Below are positions 21,263-25,000 of a stretch of DNA of 25,000 bases, piece after piece. The DNA comes from Nephromyces sp. MM_2019. Taxonomy: Eukaryota; Apicomplexa; Aconoidasida; Nephromycida. Under the pieces are notes generated by a model. It was given only the letters and a program-made list of their open reading frames with translations. It had not been told where the DNA came from and ran no database searches. The translations under genes were made by a program, and so were the position numbers. The stretch lies in assembly GCA_015657535.1 (NCBI GenBank), contig JADHZB010000716.1:1-25000 (forward strand), given 5' to 3'. Position 1 is the first letter of the stretch; each line of letters opens with the position of its first letter.

Positions 21263-22692
21263 GTTTTTTTTATTATTGAAAAGAAAGTCTAGTATACGAC
21301 CAAAGGCTAATTAGAAGTAAAAGTAGTTAATTAGTTGATAAAAAAGTAATGGACATATGTTTTGAGTAATAATTCAATATAAGCTTCACAAGCTTATAAA
21401 AATGTATGATAAGTAGAGTATATATACAAACTTGTGTGAAAGTTGTAGGGTAAAAGTTTTTGTGATTAATTTGACCTTAGCCCTGGTGAGATAAGAATAA
21501 CAAGCGTTGATGTTAGCTTTCATGAATCACTTTTTTGCTTTGCTTTTGATATAAGCTTATGAAATCAACACCTACCTAGGGCATTTATTTGTATTTGACT
21601 TTAGAAAAAACAAACACAGGCGTTATCATATAATCATTAAGAGAGATTTCAAAACAACCCGATTTACAACTCATACAAAACGATTTAATAGACCACTTGT
21701 ATTTTAATAAGCTTTCATTTTTCATTAAATATTCCTTTATATCATAAATGGCTTAGCAATAAATATCTATTACAAATTTTAACACTTAAGCATTATCAAG
21801 GGCGAAATTATTTATCTACCCGATAAACCTGAATTGTATTTGTTTCAAATTTGATTGATTATCATACTATTCAAATTTTTCAACTTTTGATTTCCTTTAC
21901 TCAATCATCATTTTTTATCTAAATTGAAATGAAAACGCTATAGTAATATTTCCACATAATTTAAAACTTCCCTTGCGCCAGTTGAGCCAAAAAAATAGAT
22001 AATTGTTCCTGGTTTCATACTTTATTAATGAATAGTAATTTCAAAAACAAACAAATCTCATTAGAATAAGAAAATTGTGATTATATTTTTTAATAAGAAA
22101 TGCTTTCAAGATCTTTGAAAAATTCAAGAACAGAGTAATATAAACACACCAATAAACATTCATGAATTCCCTTTACTTAGGCACTGTCTGATATAACGAA
22201 ACTCATTGGTAATGCTGTTTGGAGGTCATTTTAAATCCAAATATTCGGTGAGCATCTTTTGATTTTACTTTTGGCTAATTTTTTGAGAAGAGTGATAGTG
22301 GAATAATTTCAAAATCTTTACTGTATAAGATAAACCAAGAGTATTCTCATCAAACTCATTTACCAAAGGCTAAGTTTTATCATAGATATTGATCATACAA
22401 CTGGTTGCTATAAAAATTATTAGATTTGAAGTTGTATTGAAATCTCGAAGCAATGTGTTTTTATTAGAAGTCCTTGGTCAAATTAGTTCGATTATTCTAA
22501 ATTAATGTCACGGAAATACAAGAGAAAGATCTCAAAGTTTTCTTTCATCAAATATATTGGACATATAAGGAGATAAAACTTCAATCCCTTCTAATACATT
22601 AGAATAAATAACAAATTCAGAATAAACTTGAAAGTTTGCAAAACTTAATTTTAATTCATTTATTCAAAATTTAAAGATGTAGGACAAAATAA
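21263..22692. other. Intergenic region upstream of the small Tim gene
   Basis: This stretch is AT-rich with no supportable gene. It is the 5' flank of the small Tim gene on the minus strand and the 3' flank of the next minus-strand gene. A poly-A run on the minus strand immediately precedes the small Tim start codon. Confidence 0.5.
22659..22664 (-). terminator. Putative polyadenylation signal of the helical-protein gene
   Basis: AATAAA on the minus strand lies 28 bases beyond the TAA of the upstream gene. The position fits, but the hexamer is common in this composition. Confidence 0.35.
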
Positions 22693-24038
22693 TTAATTCC
22701 CAATTCGAGGTGCAGAAGAGTACTCAGATTTGTAAAAATGTTGTGATAAAGTGTCGAAAAATCTAATCTCTTGGGTGATTTCGGACAATAGAAATTGGTA
22801 CAGACTTGGCATTTTTGAAGACTGTAAAGGAAAATTAATAGGATAAAATTTGAGAGTAATTCGAAATTTATTTTTTACCTAAGTGACTTGTAAATATCGA
22901 AGTCTTATTAGCTAATCTAAAATAATTAATTGAATTCCTTAATCATTAAATGACATGTTTCAAAACCATTAAGATATATTTACCAATTGTCTTCCTGAGT
23001 GTGTTTGAATTATAGGTGCATCAATCTTTGACATCAAAGAAGAAAATTGCTGATAGATATTGGGATCAGTGAAATTCACATTGTTCATATCAGTTATACT
23101 CGTAACAGCATGCTTGAGGAAGTGTAATATAGGCAAGGTTTCACTGCCTACAAAATAAAAATATCAAATTTTATACGGTGAATCTCGATTCATACACATA
23201 ATTTAATAATAATTTTCGAATTAATCAAACCATTGAAAATCTAGGGAAAAAGTTTTAGCTAGTTTGAAAATCGCTGTACATTTCTCAAGACATTTCAAAT
23301 TAAGTTAACTTTCTAAATACATCACTGCAAATTTTCTGAGGTTAATCACCGCAAACTTTAATTTTATCACTACCAACCTCAATATGTATCTCTGATTTAT
23401 CTATCAAATTTAGGGTTTCAATGAGTTATAAAAGGCATAATTCAGCAGTCTAATTACCGTAATTTTCTGGAGACAATTCTATCTCGAGAGTTGGCACAAC
23501 ATATTTGTGTGTATTGCACCTAGGGCTTAGCTGTGAATTTTGAAAATTATAATTTACAATTTGAGCAGGGATACGACACATGAGACCTAATGTATTGATA
23601 GATATTTCAATAATATAGTGCATTGATCTATCTTCTTTATTCAATTCTTTGGATTCATGGGGTGTCTTAAGAAAGTAATCACACACACACTTGATCAAGT
23701 GTAAGTATAGAATTAGGTTTATACAAGGAGCCGAATTATAGGCAGACAAAATACTATGTAGAGAGTAGATGTTGTTTATAGGCTGTTTGATCAATAATGG
23801 GCCACAAAATCGGAATACACATGACTTGAATCTTTGGGATCGTACCATTGCACACACTGTATTTGTGTGTAAATCAAAATAACAATAAAATTACATATAA
23901 GAATGTATGTGATATAATTAAAGATCAAATCATTTACATTATGTTTTGTTTAAACAATTTCATAAACTAGTGATCCCTAGGATAGATCCTCTCGAAATAT
24001 ATATATAGGTGTATGTGTATGGACTGTGTTTATACTTT

Positions 24039-24073
<35 letters not shown>

Positions 24074-24852
24074 TGTGAGTGTGTGAACTATGTTTTTCCT
24101 CTCAATATATATATATAGGTGTGTGTTCATGGGCTAGTTTATTTTTTTTCTTAGGTCAAATAACGTACAAATGGTTGAAAGTTCAAAATGTGTGAGTTTC
24201 TGAAGGTTTCTTACGCAGTCTTGTTCAAAGGCCTCAAGGATAGATGGGCTTTTATCTATCCAATTAATAATTGGTGTAGGCAGATCTGTTATGTTAATTA
24301 ATAATGTAAATTTTATTTTACACACACATCAATAATATGTATTTGTATACTGATTATATAGGGTATAATAATAATGAATAAATAAGGCTTAGGTGTCCCT
24401 TGGATATTTTATTAGGGATTATTCTTGGGAAGGACATATGTATTGGAATATGTGTGTGTATAGGTTTATCTTTGAGAGAAAAGGTGTTTATAATAATGTG
24501 TGCGCATATAGTCTTGAGATAAATTTCAAACGTGTGGTATTACCCCTATTTTCTTTCACTTCATTATATGAAGAAATCAAATAAGATATTGATTGGATGA
24601 ATCGAACTCTTTGGGTTGGGCTTATCGAACTTGTGTGTAAAACATCAAGAAGGTATAAATCACTCATCTCGATCATTAATTGTGTAAAATGTGTGTGTAT
24701 GTTAAGGTCCCAATTGATGGAATGTAGATTGGTCATGGGTGCGTGTGGCTCATCTTTTGATTCTATTCTAACCGAATGTGTGTATGGTGTATCAACTGTG
24801 TGTAAAACTTTTAACAAGTGTGTTTGTATATTCATCATTGATATCATCATAT
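22693..24852 (-). CDS. Uncharacterised helical protein, five exons, probably 5'-partial
   Basis: Five minus-strand exons join with consistent phases at every junction: 24852-24544, 24285-24169, 23856-23458, 23147-22984 and 22821-22693. Introns are 258, 312, 310 and 162 bases, all GT...AG, the last acceptor being TTTTCCTTTACAG. The visible protein is about 370 residues, leucine- and isoleucine-rich and apparently all-helical, with no signal peptide or clear membrane segment. Repeated helix-pair texture such as VRNLQKLTHFELSTILCAMV, across the exon 2/3 junction, recalls the helical repeats of FASTK/RAP-type mitochondrial RNA-binding proteins, but I see no RAP domain and do not assign a function. 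The first visible exon opens after a CTCCTCAG acceptor with two bases of a split codon, so earlier exons probably lie beyond 25000. Starting at one of its early ATGs (24850) is the alternative. If the last intron were retained, the frame would stop at 22969. Confidence 0.7.
23989..24150 (-). repeat. Three-copy minisatellite with a variable TA core, intronic
   Basis: Three imperfect copies follow one another, at about 23989-24038, 24039-24100 and 24101-24150. Each is built as CTC(A/G)A, then (TA)n, then AGGTGTG-rich text, then a GGACTATGTTT-like end. They differ mainly in the length of the TA run, longest in the middle copy (24040-24070). The array lies inside the intron between exons 2 and 3 of the helical-protein gene, close to its 5' splice site. 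Confidence 0.8.
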
Positions 24853-25000
24853 CTGAGGAGTATGAATTTAATCAATAAGATTCAAGTATATGTGTAGTTT
24901 TATAGAGATATGCGTAAATTGTAAGGATATGTGAGGGTGTAATAATTAAGTATGCTTGTGAAAAAATTGTATCAGGGTCAACTATATCTTATGTGTGTGA
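24853..25000 (-). other. Probable intron running off the window
   Basis: On the minus strand this stretch ends in a pyrimidine-rich acceptor (CTCCTCAG) leading into the first visible exon. It contains no convincing donor, so the intron, or the 5' leader, continues beyond the window. Confidence 0.45.

Noticed and set aside
22984..23147. This exon as the first exon of the small Tim gene
   Set aside because: Phase would allow it, but a short ATG exon at 21221-21262 gives a normal-length small Tim. This exon fits in phase between the neighbouring exons of the upstream gene.
24597..24878. Plus-strand frame of 93 codons
   Set aside because: It is the complement of the first visible exon of the minus-strand helical-protein gene, which has phase-consistent splicing to four further exons.

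Overview
The window is nuclear eukaryotic DNA. Coding sequence is split by GT...AG introns of about 160-620 bases, several proteins are typically eukaryotic, and the non-coding DNA is very AT-rich. The lineage is not fixed. A folate-biopterin-type transporter, a mitochondrial small Tim and an intron-rich mago gene fit a protist such as an alveolate (apicomplexan relative) or stramenopile. This is inference from gene content only.

Layout. Positions 1-10914 hold no intact gene that I can support. Decayed mobile-element coding sequence is scattered there: a PIF/Harbinger-like transposase fragment (1802-1960, +), a Ty3/gypsy-like pol relic running RT, RNase H, integrase zinc domain on the minus strand (8192-9088), and a retropepsin fragment (9973-10074, +). 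The first intact gene is an uninterrupted 531-codon membrane transporter of the FBT/BT1 family (10915-12510, -). Positions 12511-17647 are gene-free apart from an RNase H-like relic (13024-13170, +), a weaker pol-like fragment (13505-13708, +), and a long CA-rich, G-poor tract (about 16600-17640) that ends at the next gene.

The right quarter is gene-rich, and its genes become visible only when exons are joined. mago nashi (17648-19668, +) has six exons and 149 codons. A Tim8-like small Tim (20207-21262, -) has three exons and 87 codons. A larger uncharacterised helical protein (22693 to at least 24852, -) has five visible exons and probably continues past the window edge. mago and the small Tim converge, with 538 bases between their stop codons. 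The small Tim and the helical-protein gene are in tandem on the minus strand.

The genes do not form a pathway. They cover membrane transport of folate-like compounds, mRNA processing (exon junction complex), mitochondrial protein import, and one unknown. I did not find a convincing new biological system. The most informative results are the reconstructed split genes and the scattered, deeply decayed transposon fossils.
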